A DNA stretch of 64,000 nt from Ammoniphilus sp. CFH 90114 (GCF_004123195.1 NZ_SDLI01000001.1:546133-610132), one strand, 5' to 3'; shown: positions 46,214 through 55,493, counted from the stretch's first letter. Numbers and translations are program-made. Notes: a model not told the origin generated them from the sequence alone.

Positions 46214-47386
46214 ATGAACATTGAATCAGCTGATATTATGAAAGGCTTGCCAACTCAATTTTTCGCTACGCTTGTCGCGAAGGTGCAAAGGGAGGCAGCG
46301 GCAGGACACGATATAATTAATCTAGGTCAAGGAAATCCAGATCTACCTACCCCTGAGCATATCGTGGAAGAGATGCAACGTGCCGTAGCTAATCCTATTC
46401 ACCATAAATATCCCCCATTCCAAGGGCGCAGGGAATTGAAAGAAGCGGTTGCTCATTGGTATAAAAGTGAATTCGATGTTGAGTTGGATCCAGAACAAGA
46501 AGTGGCTATCGTTTTTGGGGGGAAAACAGGCTTAATTGAAGTATGTCAAGTCTTATTAAACCCTGGAGATATCTGCCTAGTGCCAGATCCAGGATATCCA
46601 GATTATTGGTCGGGGGTTGCTTTAACAGGGGCTCGCATGTCCTTTATGCCTCTTCGAGAAGCGAATCAATTCCTACCGGATTATTCAGCTATTCCTATTG
46701 AAGATGTAAATAAAGCTAAACTTATGTTCTTGAATTATCCTAATAATCCCACTGCAGCGACGGCGCCACTTTCTTTCTTTGAAGAAACGATTCAATATGC
46801 AGACAAACATGGGATTGTGGTCTGTCATGACTTTGCCTATGGGGCAATTGGATTTGATGGACAAAAGCCAGTGAGCTTTCTCCAAGCCCCGGGAGCGAAA
46901 GAAGTGGGGATCGAAGTATATACACTTTCCAAAACTTATAACATGGCTGGCTGGCGAGTGGGTTTTGTCGTAGGAAATAGAAAAATGGTAAGTCTGATCA
47001 ATCTCCTACAGGACCACCTTTTTGTAAGTCTGTTTGGAGCAGTCCAGATGGCGGCAACCCATGCCTTAACTAGTTCACAGGAGTGTGTAAGAGAATTAGT
47101 ATCAACATATCAGTCGAGAAGAGATACGTTATTTCATGGATTATCTCAAATTGGTTGGCAGGCTAAGCCATCTCAAGGCTCTTTCTTTGCTTGGCTGCCA
47201 GTTCCAGATGGATATAGCTCCGTTTCCTTTGCGGACAAACTGCTAGATGAAGCCCATATTGTTGTAGCTCCAGGAAAAGGGTTTGGAGAGTACGGAGAAG
47301 GGTACGTTCGGGTCGGATTGTTAACACCAGGGGAACGTCTTAAGGAAGCGATCTCGAGAATTGATCAATTAGGGATATTTAAGTAA
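46214..47386 (+). CDS. mtnE: Aminotransferase, MtnE (KMTB-to-methionine) type
   Basis: A class I/II pyridoxal-phosphate enzyme. Sequence landmarks (INLGQGNPDLPTPEHIVEEM, FLNYPNNPTAA, HDFAYGAIGFDG, YTLSKTYNMAGWRVGF with the Schiff-base lysine) closely match B. subtilis MtnE (YkrV), which transaminates 4-methylthio-2-oxobutyrate to methionine. Length is 390 residues. AAGGGGAATG precedes the ATG. Placement after metQNI under an S-box riboswitch supports a methionine-recycling role. Confidence 0.87.
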   Translation: MNIESADIMKGLPTQFFATLVAKVQREAAAGHDIINLGQGNPDLPTPEHIVEEMQRAVANPIHHKYPPFQGRRELKEAVAHWYKSEFDVELDPEQEVAIVFGGKTGLIEVCQVLLNPGDICLVPDPGYPDYWSGVALTGARMSFMPLREANQFLPDYSAIPIEDVNKAKLMFLNYPNNPTAATAPLSFFEETIQYADKHGIVVCHDFAYGAIGFDGQKPVSFLQAPGAKEVGIEVYTLSKTYNMAGWRVGFVVGNRKMVSLINLLQDHLFVSLFGAVQMAATHALTSSQECVRELVSTYQSRRDTLFHGLSQIGWQAKPSQGSFFAWLPVPDGYSSVSFADKLLDEAHIVVAPGKGFGEYGEGYVRVGLLTPGERLKEAISRIDQLGIFK

Positions 47387-47399
47387 TAGAAACAAAAGA

Positions 47400-47424
47400 G
47401 ACTTGGCTGACCCCAAGTCTTTTT
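47400..47424 (+). terminator. Terminator after mtnE
   Basis: GACTTGG, CTGACC, CCAAGTC, then TTTTT. Confidence 0.9.
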
Positions 47425-47449
47425 CCCGTTTCTTGTATCTTTTTTCTCC

Positions 47450-47830
47450 ATGTACGAAACTATTTATTTGTTAAGTACGTATTATAGAATGATGAAACCA
47501 ATGAAAGGATTGAATGCTCCGATGGATAGAAAAGCTTCACTCATCGTTATACATGCGAGTGCCTTTTTTGCTCCTATACTTGTTCCCCTGATTTTTATGT
47601 TTATTACAAAGGATCATGAAGTAAAGGATTTTGCTATACAGGCTTTACTATTTCATATTCTTCTTAGCTTCTGCATTTTTATTTCCTTTGTCTTATCCTT
47701 TGTATTAATTGGGATGCCTCTTCTTGTGTTCTTTGGAATCGTTGGGGTGTGGTACCCCATTAAGGGAATTATCTATGCAGCGCAAGAAAGACCTTATGGT
47801 TATCCTATCGTAGCCAAATGGGTAATGTAA
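47450..47830 (+). CDS. DUF4870-type membrane protein
   Basis: A 126-residue membrane protein with two long hydrophobic stretches (residues about 36-55 and 70-105). The layout of a charged N-terminus, IHASAFFAPILVPLIFMFITKDHE with KDFAIQALLFHI, matches DUF4870, of unknown function. The start is uncertain: the ATG at 47450 has no clear ribosome site and the in-frame ATGs at 47489 and 47522 are alternatives. Confidence 0.7.
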   Translation: MYETIYLLSTYYRMMKPMKGLNAPMDRKASLIVIHASAFFAPILVPLIFMFITKDHEVKDFAIQALLFHILLSFCIFISFVLSFVLIGMPLLVFFGIVGVWYPIKGIIYAAQERPYGYPIVAKWVM

Positions 47831-47913
47831 AAATTCAAGGAAAGTTTTATATCCCTTCAGCATATAAATATAAAGGTTAAAAACAAGGATTAGGTAATAT
47901 GGAGGGATTAAAG

Positions 47914-48084
47914 ATGTACTTAGGCGTATTCGATCTTAAGCAACGACTCGAACATACTAGGAAGCTATTGAAAGACAAAATTCGGCTAAAGGAGTTGCTA
48001 GACGATGATATTAAAGAATTGGAGCAATCCATAAAAGACATAGAAGATATGATGAATAAAACTGAAAAAGCAATACTCGTGTAA
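47914..48084 (+). CDS. Small coiled-coil protein
   Basis: A 56-residue charged helical protein starting MYLGVFDLKQRLEHTRKLL; a heptad-like pattern of L, I and M with K, E and D suggests a coiled coil. The ATG at 47914 is chosen since GGAGGG at 47901-47906 fits it; the earlier ATG at 47899 overlaps the site. Family not recognised. A hairpin follows. Confidence 0.6.
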   Translation: MYLGVFDLKQRLEHTRKLLKDKIRLKELLDDDIKELEQSIKDIEDMMNKTEKAILV

Positions 48085-48093
48085 CTTGTTATT

Positions 48094-48122
48094 AAGGCCT
48101 CTCAGCCAATGTGGGAGGCCTT
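48094..48122 (+). terminator. Hairpin after the coiled-coil gene
   Basis: AAGGCCTC pairs with GAGGCCTT, loop TCAGCCAATGTGG; only a short A/T tail follows, so termination efficiency is uncertain. Confidence 0.55.
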
Positions 48123-48243
48123 AAAACTTTCCCTTCACGAAGAAATCCTGTAAAATAGATTTGGTAACAATTTGCATGATTTCCCTAGCTTGATCTTGTT
48201 GAGAAGGGAAAGAAGGGAAGAAACTCTGGCAGGAGGAATCGGA

Positions 48244-49053
48244 GTGAGCAATCGTGATTGGGATAAATTCTTGATCCCGTATGAGCAAGCGGTAGAAGAA
48301 CTAAAGATAAAGTTTAAAGGAATTCGAAAAGAATATAAAAAAAGGGAAGATTATTCTCCTGTTGAATTTGTAACGGGGAGGGTAAAGCGGATATCGAGTA
48401 TATTCTCTAAGGCGAAAAGACTCAATGTCTCGATGGAAAACATTGAGACGGGGATTGAAGATATAGCTGGCATACGCATCATGTGTCAATTTGTTGAGGA
48501 TATTGATAAGGTAAGGGAACTCGTCTTACTTAGAAAAGATATGGAAGTGATCTATGAAAAGGACTACGTTAATAATCAAAAAGATAGCGGGTATCGAAGT
48601 CATCATATTATCGTGAGGTACCCCGTGCAGACTTCCATAGGTCCGAAAGAAATACTAGCCGAAGTTCAAATTCGGACGTTGGCCATGAATTTCTGGGCAA
48701 CTATTGAACATTCCCTCAATTATAAATATGAACAAAATATTCCCCCTCATATTCGTGAAAGATTGGTTAAAGCAGCAGAGGCTGCACATGAGTTAGATAA
48801 AGAGATGTCATTAATTCGGGAAGAGGTCAAGGATGCTCAACAGGAATTTGAAACAAAATCACAAATGGTAAGTAATATCCTGCGAGATATCCAACGACTT
48901 TATAGTTATGGCAAGGTCACCGAAGCCGATCGGTATTATCAGAGCTTTAAGGAGATTTGGGAATACGGTCGAATTTCACAACTTGGGCACCTAGGAGAAC
49001 GTATTCGTTTAGCAATAGAAAATGCGGTTACGGATTCAGAAGGGACGGTATAG
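48244..49053 (+). CDS. Small alarmone synthetase, RelA/SpoT nucleotidyltransferase domain
   Basis: Makes (p)ppGpp from ATP and GDP/GTP. It has the synthetase fold without an HD hydrolase or TGS domain: TGRVKRISSIFSKAKR, GIEDIAGIRIMCQFVEDI, DSGYRSHHIIVRY, and EVQIRTLAMNFWATIEHSLNYKY. The GTG start at 48244 follows AGGAGG by 8 bases, giving 269 residues, longer than the ~210-residue B. subtilis YjbM and YwaC, with a C-terminal helical extension. The family in B. subtilis is followed by NAD kinase; here the NAD kinase is 5.6 kb away. Confidence 0.9.
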   Translation: MSNRDWDKFLIPYEQAVEELKIKFKGIRKEYKKREDYSPVEFVTGRVKRISSIFSKAKRLNVSMENIETGIEDIAGIRIMCQFVEDIDKVRELVLLRKDMEVIYEKDYVNNQKDSGYRSHHIIVRYPVQTSIGPKEILAEVQIRTLAMNFWATIEHSLNYKYEQNIPPHIRERLVKAAEAAHELDKEMSLIREEVKDAQQEFETKSQMVSNILRDIQRLYSYGKVTEADRYYQSFKEIWEYGRISQLGHLGERIRLAIENAVTDSEGTV

Positions 49054-49068
49054 CAGCCGTCCTTTTTT
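49043..49068 (+). terminator. Terminator overlapping the alarmone synthetase end
   Basis: GGACGG, TATAGCAG, CCGTCC, TTTTTT. The stop codon is inside the loop. Confidence 0.85.
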
Positions 49069-49371
49069 AAACAAAAATTTAAGCTTAGCATAAGACAGAA
49101 AAAATCTCCTCGGATAAGGAGGAGAAGAAACAAAGGTTATGAGGTAGTGTTATTATAACACAGGTATTTCCTATTTAACAGAATTTTTTAATAATTACAA
49201 CAAGAAATATCGCTATCGAAGACTTGACTAGATGGTTTACAATAGAGGTATACCAATATTAATCTCTAACCTAAGGCTGTCCGAGGATCAACAGGCATAG
49301 AAATGAGGGGTTAGTGAACAGTTCCTTTCCTTATGCTTTTCCCTCTGACAGGATAAAAAAGGAGTTACGTT
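49069..49371 (+). promoter_or_regulatory. Leader region of ispG
   Basis: A gap without an open reading frame. A weak -35 TTGACT at 49225 with TATACC 19 bases later could be a promoter. A six-pair stem CTAACC (49266) with GGTTAG (49309) encloses about 40 bases. It fits no riboswitch I recognise. The site AAGGAG is 6 bases before ispG. Confidence 0.35.
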
Positions 49372-50466
49372 ATGTACCATAGAACGCAGACCAAGCCAGT
49401 TAAAGTAGGAAACCTGACCATCGGCGGAAGTGATCAAGTGGTTATACAGAGCATGACCACTACGAAAACAGCGGATGTGAAGTCTACTGTAGAACAGATT
49501 CTCCGCTTAGAAGAAGCAGGCTGCCAGGTTGTTCGGGTAACTGTAAATAATATGGAAGCGGCTGAAGCGATAAAGGAAATTAAGAAGCAGATTCATATCC
49601 CACTTGTGTCGGATATTCACTTTGATTATAAGCTAGCTCTTAAGGCAATTGAGAATGGAATTGACAAGGTAAGGATTAACCCAGGGAATATCGGGAAGAG
49701 AGAAAAAGTAGAAGAAGTGGTGAAGGCGTGTAAAGAAAGAGGGGTACCGATCCGTATTGGTGTAAATGCAGGATCTTTAGAGAAGCACCTATTGGACAAG
49801 TATGGTTACCCTACAGCTGATGCAATGGTGGAAAGTGCCCTTCATCATATTGGAATCCTAGAAGACCTCGATTTTCATGATATTATTGTCTCTTTGAAGG
49901 CATCGGACGTACCGTTAGCGATAGAGGCCTATACGAAAGCTGCTTCTGCCTTCTCTTATCCACTTCACCTAGGAATTACAGAGGCAGGAACCTTGTTTTC
50001 CGGAACGGTCAAGAGTGCGGCAGGTCTTGGCGCCTTATTAGCACAGGGAATAGGTTCTACGATTCGGATTTCTCTCAGTGCAGATCCTGTTGAGGAAATT
50101 AAGGTATGCCGTGAATTGCTGAAAACATTCGGGTTAGCTGCGAATGCTGCGACACTGATTTCTTGTCCTACGTGTGGTCGCATTGAAATTGATCTTATTT
50201 CTGTAGCTAATGAGATTGAAGATTACATCAGTAAAGTCAGGGCTCCAATTAAGGTTGCCGTCCTTGGTTGCGCAGTTAACGGGCCAGGGGAGGCTCGGGA
50301 AGCCGATATTGGAATCGCGGGAGCTAGAGGAGAAGGATTGCTTTTCCGTCACGGTGAAATTGTTAGAAAGATCCCAGAAGCGGTGTTGGTTGAGGAGCTT
50401 AAGAAAGAAATAGATGCTTTAGCGGAGGTCTATGAACGTACTGGAGAATTACCTAGGAGACATTAA
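49372..50466 (+). CDS. ispG: 4-hydroxy-3-methylbut-2-enyl-diphosphate synthase (flavodoxin-type), IspG
   Basis: Catalyses the penultimate step of the MEP isoprenoid pathway with a 4Fe-4S cluster. The cluster cysteines are in [12 protein letters not shown] and [11 protein letters not shown]. The TIM-barrel core has [20 protein letters not shown] at the start and [10 protein letters not shown] in the middle. Length is 364 residues. The ATG follows AAAAAAGGAGTTACGTT. yqkE follows 36 bases downstream, as elsewhere in Bacillales. Confidence 0.96.
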   Translation: MYHRTQTKPVKVGNLTIGGSDQVVIQSMTTTKTADVKSTVEQILRLEEAGCQVVRVTVNNMEAAEAIKEIKKQIHIPLVSDIHFDYKLALKAIENGIDKVRINPGNIGKREKVEEVVKACKERGVPIRIGVNAGSLEKHLLDKYGYPTADAMVESALHHIGILEDLDFHDIIVSLKASDVPLAIEAYTKAASAFSYPLHLGITEAGTLFSGTVKSAAGLGALLAQGIGSTIRISLSADPVEEIKVCRELLKTFGLAANAATLISCPTCGRIEIDLISVANEIEDYISKVRAPIKVAVLGCAVNGPGEAREADIGIAGARGEGLLFRHGEIVRKIPEAVLVEELKKEIDALAEVYERTGELPRRH

Positions 50467-50501
50467 GTCTTCAAGTATCCAAAAGGAGGTTAATAGATCT
50501 T

Positions 50502-50756
50502 ATGAAAAGAAAAACGTCCTCCAAGTCTTCTTCTAAACCTGCAAACAATGAAGCAGCTCTCAGTTTAGGTGACTTGCTAAGTCAAGACATGGCCGAGCAA
50601 TTAAAGAAGATAAAAAAGGAAAAAGAACAGGAACTACAGAAGCAACGAGAAGAAGAATTGGCTCGTAAGCAATTCGAAGCAAAACAAAGAGAAAAGAATA
50701 AAACGTTTGAAGAGCTTCTTAATGAAACTCCAATGGATTGGAAGAAATACAAATAG
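50502..50756 (+). CDS. yqkE: YqkE family protein (DUF3886)
   Basis: An 84-residue, highly charged protein: a Lys/Ser-rich N-terminus, a K/E-rich coiled-coil helix (residues 30-70), and the conserved end FEELLNETPMDWKKYK. The family has no known function. AAAGGAGGT precedes the ATG. It sits after ispG and is ended by a large hairpin terminator. Confidence 0.82.
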   Translation: MKRKTSSKSSSKPANNEAALSLGDLLSQDMAEQLKKIKKEKEQELQKQREEELARKQFEAKQREKNKTFEELLNETPMDWKKYK

Positions 50757-50772
50757 CTGACATAAATCCAAA

Positions 50773-50820
50773 TCCCTCAGTGCAAAATAGGATATATCAT
50801 GCATTGGGGGCATTTTTTTG
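50773..50820 (+). terminator. Terminator after yqkE
   Basis: CCCTCAGTGCA (50774) pairs with TGCATTGGGGG (50800-50810) in eleven pairs including two G-T, followed by CATTTTTTT. Confidence 0.88.
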
Positions 50821-50899
50821 TTGTAGCCATCACTTATTTACATTAGGAGTCTGAAAAGAGAAGGCTTCGAATAGGAATAAGTGGAGGGGGGATACACGA

Positions 50900-51085
50900 A
50901 TGCTTGTCCAATTTATTTCGGGAGTTACGTTTTTATCTTTTATCTTTCTCTGGGCTATAGATGGATTTGAAGGTTATTTTAAAAACTTTGAAAAGCAAAT
51001 TGCAGAAGTCAGTTACATGGACCGCATTAATAAGGAAAAGTATCTTGAAGAGGTTGGCTATAATGTAATGAATGATCCGTGGTAG
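50900..51085 (+). CDS. Small membrane protein
   Basis: A 61-residue protein with one N-terminal membrane helix (LVQFISGVTFLSFIFLWAI, residues 2-20) and a charged cytoplasmic tail ending YNVMNDPW. GTGGAGGGGGGAT precedes the ATG. It ends 12 bases before the cyclodeaminase-like gene, which is probably co-transcribed. Family not recognised. Confidence 0.7.
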   Translation: MLVQFISGVTFLSFIFLWAIDGFEGYFKNFEKQIAEVSYMDRINKEKYLEEVGYNVMNDPW

Positions 51086-51097
51086 GAGTAGATAGCA

Positions 51098-51718
51098 TTG
51101 AGGGACTCTCTGTTCATCCATTCGATAAAGGAATATATAAGGTTATTAAGCTCTTCTGCTCCAACCCCAGGGGGAGGCAGCACATCGGCTGTCGTTGCCT
51201 CCCTAGGAGCGGCTATCGCTCTTATGGCGGCAAGAATCAGTGATCGCTCTGAGGTGGAAATAGAGCTGCAGATACGGATTCAGAGTTTGTTGAAGCATCT
51301 TGATCATTTTGAAGCATTGTGCCAAGAGGATATTCAAGCCTTTCAAGAGGTGATGACTGCCCTTGAAAAGAAAGAGGAGAAAGAACAGCTTCAGCACCGA
51401 ATTTTACAAGCGGCTCAAGTGCCCTTCGAACTTGCAAGAGAGTGTTTGGATACAATATGTCTATGCGGTGAGCTTCTCTACCGGATAAAAAAGAATGTAC
51501 TAAGCGATCTTGGCTGTGCTGTATTGTTTCTCGATGCTGCTTGCCAAGGAGCCTTACTGACGATGAGTATAAACTTGAAATATATAAAAGATAGCAAGCA
51601 ACTTCAATTTTATCAAGGGGAAGTGGAAAGGTTGAAAAAGCAGAGTCGTGTCACGTGTAAAGATATACTTAAACGAGTAGAGACTCAGATGGAGAACATT
51701 CGATCAAAGGAAAAGTAA
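51098..51718 (+). CDS. Cyclodeaminase/cyclohydrolase family protein (FTCD-C type)
   Basis: A mostly helical 206-residue protein with the family signature SSAPTPGGGSTSAVVASLGAA near residues 14-34, which in formiminotransferase-cyclodeaminase binds the folate. The family converts formimino- or methenyl-tetrahydrofolate. The TTG start is supported by TAGGAGT 8 bases upstream. It is a stand-alone cyclodeaminase domain, without the formiminotransferase half, so the substrate is open. Its neighbours are a small membrane protein and a HAD phosphatase. Confidence 0.85.
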   Translation: MRDSLFIHSIKEYIRLLSSSAPTPGGGSTSAVVASLGAAIALMAARISDRSEVEIELQIRIQSLLKHLDHFEALCQEDIQAFQEVMTALEKKEEKEQLQHRILQAAQVPFELARECLDTICLCGELLYRIKKNVLSDLGCAVLFLDAACQGALLTMSINLKYIKDSKQLQFYQGEVERLKKQSRVTCKDILKRVETQMENIRSKEK

Positions 51719-51767
51719 ACCTATTATTCCGCCTTTGATTGTGAACATGAGAAGGGGGAGAATATCT

Positions 51768-52490
51768 GTGTATAAAGCTGTTTTTTTAGATTTAGATAAT
51801 ACGATCTTTAGCTTCGACGAGATGTATAAGAAGACTTCTCATGAAGCCTTGAACCAAGTGATCGGAATTCAAGAACTTGGGCTTGCATTTCCATCATTTT
51901 ATGAAACGTTTCGATCTATAGCGGACGAGCTATATTTTGAATATGAAAAGGGAAAACGAACGATGGACAGCTATCGAGATGAAAGATGGATCAGAACCTT
52001 TAAGCACTTTAAAATCCCGATCGAGCAGGATAAGATGAAAGAATTAAATGAGTATATTGTCTCCAATTACCTTGATCATGTCGAGCCATTTACTGGGGCA
52101 AGAGAATTTCTTCAGAGGTTGCAAGAGCGATACCGAGTGGGACTGATTACGAATGGTCCAGTCGAAATGCAGTTGGCCAAGCTGGGTAAAATGAATATGA
52201 TGTCTTACTTTGAAAAGGATCTCGTTATTATTTCCGAAGAGATTGGGGTGAGTAAGCCCGATCCAAGAATCTTTCAACAGGCCTTAGCGAGAGCTGGGAT
52301 GACGGCTGAGGAAGCCGTTCACATGGGAGACTCAATGAAGCATGATATTGTAGGGGCTAATGGAATAGGAATGGCTTCTGCTTTAATCCATACTGAAAAA
52401 ACTGATTTAGCCAATCAGGTTCCTACCTACCATTTTCGAGATTTTTTTGACGCTGCAGAGGTTTTTTTCAATAAAGTGGAGAATGTGTAA
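51768..52490 (+). CDS. HAD-superfamily phosphatase, YjjG-like nucleotidase
   Basis: A 240-residue phosphatase starting MYKAVFLDLDNTIFSF with nucleophile motif DLDNT. The cap domain follows, then motif II ITNGPVE, motif III lysine in GVSKPDPRIF, and motif IV HMGDSMKHDIVGA. It resembles the YjjG group that cleans up non-canonical pyrimidine nucleotides. The GTG start follows GAAGGGGGAG; an in-frame TTG at 51735 has no such support. It precedes topB after a terminator. Confidence 0.85.
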   Translation: MYKAVFLDLDNTIFSFDEMYKKTSHEALNQVIGIQELGLAFPSFYETFRSIADELYFEYEKGKRTMDSYRDERWIRTFKHFKIPIEQDKMKELNEYIVSNYLDHVEPFTGAREFLQRLQERYRVGLITNGPVEMQLAKLGKMNMMSYFEKDLVIISEEIGVSKPDPRIFQQALARAGMTAEEAVHMGDSMKHDIVGANGIGMASALIHTEKTDLANQVPTYHFRDFFDAAEVFFNKVENV

Positions 52491-52512
52491 AGTGCGCCTT
52501 TGCGCACTTTTT
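52490..52512 (+). terminator. Terminator after the HAD phosphatase
   Basis: AAGTGCGC, CTTT, GCGCACTT, TTT. Perfect eight-pair stem starting at the stop codon. Confidence 0.85.
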
Positions 52513-52536
52513 AGTTTCTTTTAAGGAGGTGTCTTC

Positions 52537-54684
52537 TTGAAGACGCTCGTTATCGCAGAAAAGCCCTCTATGGGTCGAACTATTGCTGCTGTTATGGAAC
52601 CTAGAGGCAAGAATAATAAGACTTATATTGAAGGGCAAGATTATATCATTACGTGGGCAATAGGACATTTAGTTGAATTGGCCCAACCGGAAAAATATGA
52701 TGCTAAATTTAAAAGGTGGAACCTAAACGACCTCCCTATTATTCCCCAATCTTTTAAACTAGTCCCCAACTTTAAAACCCGCGATCAACTGAAGACGATT
52801 GCCGAACTTTCCAAGAGATGCCAAACATTAATTAATGCGTGTGATGCAGGACGGGAAGGCCAGCTTATTTTCTATTTTATTCAGCGTCATCTCGGATTGA
52901 AGCAACCGGTTAAACGTTTATGGATTTCAGATCTGACTCCGGAAACGATCCGTCGCGGTTTTATGCAATTGAAAGATGAAACGGAGTACGCTAATCTGAC
53001 CAAGGCTGCCAAGTCCCGAAGTGAAGCGGACTGGTTAGTAGGAATGAACGGATCGAGGGCTTTTACAACACAAGTGAAGGCGCTTGTATCTGTAGGGAGG
53101 GTACAGACCCCCGTACTTGCCTTGATTTATGATCGGCAAAAGGAAATGGAAGAATTCAAGAAGGCTAACTACTATGAGATTGTAGCTCACTTCAGGCAAG
53201 ATGATTTTGAATACAAGGGAAAATGGCAAGGAGAGAGAATACTGGATCGGAAGTTTGCTGAGACGATCGTGGAGAAGGTGAACCTAAAGAGAGGGCGCAT
53301 TGCGCAATATGAACAGAAAGAGACAAAAGAATATCCATTTAAATTATATGATTTGACTTTATTACAGAGAGAGGCCAACGCCAAGCTCCACTTCTCAGCC
53401 AAGAAGACGTTAGATCTTGCCCAGGCTTTGTACGAGAAACATAAATTGATATCCTATCCGCGGACAAATAGCAACTATGTCACCGAGGAGAATATTCCTG
53501 AGATGTATCGAACCTTGGAGTCTCTTCGGGGTACAGATTATGGGGCCCTAGCTAACGGAGCGAATAAATCCATAGTTCATAAAAATAACAGGAGCATATG
53601 TAATCCTTCAAAAGTTGAGGATCATCACGCCATCCTTCCCACAAGTAAGAAACCAGGTAAGCTCACGGTAGATGAACAGAAACTGTATGATATGATTGTT
53701 AGAAGATTTCTTTCTCAGTTCTATCCCCCTGCAGAATACCAAGTTCACAATGTGATCACGGAAGTTGAAGGAGAGAGGTTCAAAACTCAGGTAAAGCAGC
53801 TTTTATCGGCGGGATGGAAGGTGGTCTACCCGGAAACTCCGAAGGGAAAGAAAAAAATAGAGGTAGAGCAAGAACAAGAAGAAATGGTAGCCTCATTTCC
53901 TATTGAACCGAGCAAGCCAGCTCTGTGCCAACGTGCCGATTGTATGGAGAAAGAAACCACACCTCCAAGCCTATATACGGAGGGAACCCTACTTAAAGCC
54001 ATGGAGAGCGCGGGGAAGCGCATAGAGGATGAAGAATTGCGCGACGCCATGAAAGACTCAGGGCTTGGCACCCCTGCGACCCGCGCTGCTACAATTGAAC
54101 GGCTAAAAAAGGTGGGCTACATTGCGATGGAGGGTAAGAAGCTAGCCTTAACTCCTAAGGGACGCTCAACAATTGAATGGATCCGTCAAATTGGGATTGA
54201 GCTTCTTACATCACCTGAAATGACGGGACAATGGGAAAGAAGATTAAATGAAATTGCAAAGGGGCAAGCGTCAGACACTTCTTTCCTTGAGCAGGTGAAG
54301 AAGCTAACTCACCTCATCGTGGAGAAGGTTCGTAACCAACCGTTGCCAAACATCGCTACAGAGTCCATCCGGCAAACGACGGCTGCTCGCCTACCGCTGG
54401 GCACTTGTCCTCGAGCGGGATGTGGAGGGCAGATTGTGGAAGGAAATAAGGGTTATGGTTGCACTCATTATAAAACGGGCTGTACCTTTGTGATCTGGAA
54501 AAACAGCTTTGGTAAAAAGATTTCCGAAGGTATGGTAAAAACTCTAATAACCAAGGGAAAGACAGGAAAACTAAAGTTTAAGAGCAAAACTGGTCATCAG
54601 TATGAAGCTAAGCTAGTATTAAAAAGTGAAAGTACGGGAGAATTAGAATTAGAATTTATAAATAATAAGAAAGCGGAGATGTAA
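52537..54684 (+). CDS. topB: DNA topoisomerase III
   Basis: A type IA topoisomerase that resolves joined replication forks and decatenates DNA. The toprim domain begins KTLVIAEKPSMGRTIAAVM and includes NACDAGREGQLIF; the active-site tyrosine is in ISYPRTNSNY near residue 305. GTPATRAATIERL follows near 510. The C-terminal 80 residues include a cysteine zinc-finger-like part (CPRAGCGGQ, GYGCTHYKTGC). Length is 715 residues. AAGGAGGTG precedes the TTG start. NAD kinase begins 2 bases after its stop. Confidence 0.94.
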   Translation: MKTLVIAEKPSMGRTIAAVMEPRGKNNKTYIEGQDYIITWAIGHLVELAQPEKYDAKFKRWNLNDLPIIPQSFKLVPNFKTRDQLKTIAELSKRCQTLINACDAGREGQLIFYFIQRHLGLKQPVKRLWISDLTPETIRRGFMQLKDETEYANLTKAAKSRSEADWLVGMNGSRAFTTQVKALVSVGRVQTPVLALIYDRQKEMEEFKKANYYEIVAHFRQDDFEYKGKWQGERILDRKFAETIVEKVNLKRGRIAQYEQKETKEYPFKLYDLTLLQREANAKLHFSAKKTLDLAQALYEKHKLISYPRTNSNYVTEENIPEMYRTLESLRGTDYGALANGANKSIVHKNNRSICNPSKVEDHHAILPTSKKPGKLTVDEQKLYDMIVRRFLSQFYPPAEYQVHNVITEVEGERFKTQVKQLLSAGWKVVYPETPKGKKKIEVEQEQEEMVASFPIEPSKPALCQRADCMEKETTPPSLYTEGTLLKAMESAGKRIEDEELRDAMKDSGLGTPATRAATIERLKKVGYIAMEGKKLALTPKGRSTIEWIRQIGIELLTSPEMTGQWERRLNEIAKGQASDTSFLEQVKKLTHLIVEKVRNQPLPNIATESIRQTTAARLPLGTCPRAGCGGQIVEGNKGYGCTHYKTGCTFVIWKNSFGKKISEGMVKTLITKGKTGKLKFKSKTGHQYEAKLVLKSESTGELELEFINNKKAEM

Positions 54685-54686
54685 AT

Positions 54687-55493
54687 ATGGAGTTTGCAGT
54701 CATAAGCAGAGGCGATGAGGTCTCTGAGGCAAAGAAAGAAATAGTCACCCAGTATCTGAATGGCCAAGGCTTTAACTACAACCAAGTTTTTCCAAGGGTT
54801 GTCATCGCTATCGGCGGAGATGGGACGGTACTGCAAGCCTTTCATACATATAAGCATCGGTTAGAAAGTACAGCGTTTATTGCTTATAATACGGGGCATT
54901 TAGGTTTTTATTCAGATTGGGACAATGTAGAATCCCTCCTAGAAGCCATAGTGGATAGCAGTTTAATTACAGTAGAATATCCACTGGTTCAAGCTGAGGT
55001 GGAAGCAGATGGCCAAACCGTAACCTACCAAGCTCTTAATGACGTTACCATTAAAGGGGTTAAAGGCTCCGTTCAAATTGACGTACGATTAAACAATCAT
55101 CACTTTGAGTCGTTTAAAGGGGATGGTTTATGCATATCAAGCCCTTCAGGCAGTACTGGCTATAACAAAAGCTTAGGTGGGGCGATTGTTCACCCCTCAC
55201 TTGAGATCATCCAGTTAAGTGAGATGGCATCCATAAATAATCGAGTTTACCGGACCATTGGTTCCTCCCTGGTAATTCCGAAGCATCATATCCTTACGTT
55301 GTTACCAAAAGCTGACACATACATGCTCTCTGTCGATCATGAGTCGTTCCCAGTGGAATCGATTCAACAGCTTACCTGTTCGGTTGCTAAAGAGAAGATT
55401 CGTTTTCTTCGGTGTCGTTCTTTCCCTTTTTGGAATCGAGTTAAAGAGGCATTCATCTCATTAAATGACTGCGAACCAAGAGGTGGAAGATAG
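54687..55493 (+). CDS. nadK: NAD kinase
   Basis: Phosphorylates NAD to NADP. The Gly-rich motif GGDGT is at about residues 37-41; ISSPSGSTGYNKSLGGAIVHP is the second NADK motif. The length, 268 residues, and the N-terminal EFAVISRG fit the YtdI-type second kinase rather than the YjbN/NadF type. The start is 2 bases after topB, with AAGCGGAGATG upstream, so it is co-expressed with topB. Confidence 0.92.
   Translation: MEFAVISRGDEVSEAKKEIVTQYLNGQGFNYNQVFPRVVIAIGGDGTVLQAFHTYKHRLESTAFIAYNTGHLGFYSDWDNVESLLEAIVDSSLITVEYPLVQAEVEADGQTVTYQALNDVTIKGVKGSVQIDVRLNNHHFESFKGDGLCISSPSGSTGYNKSLGGAIVHPSLEIIQLSEMASINNRVYRTIGSSLVIPKHHILTLLPKADTYMLSVDHESFPVESIQQLTCSVAKEKIRFLRCRSFPFWNRVKEAFISLNDCEPRGGR

Noticed and set aside
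49369-49371. T-box leader before ispG
   Set aside because: The T-box core sequence and a terminator are absent.
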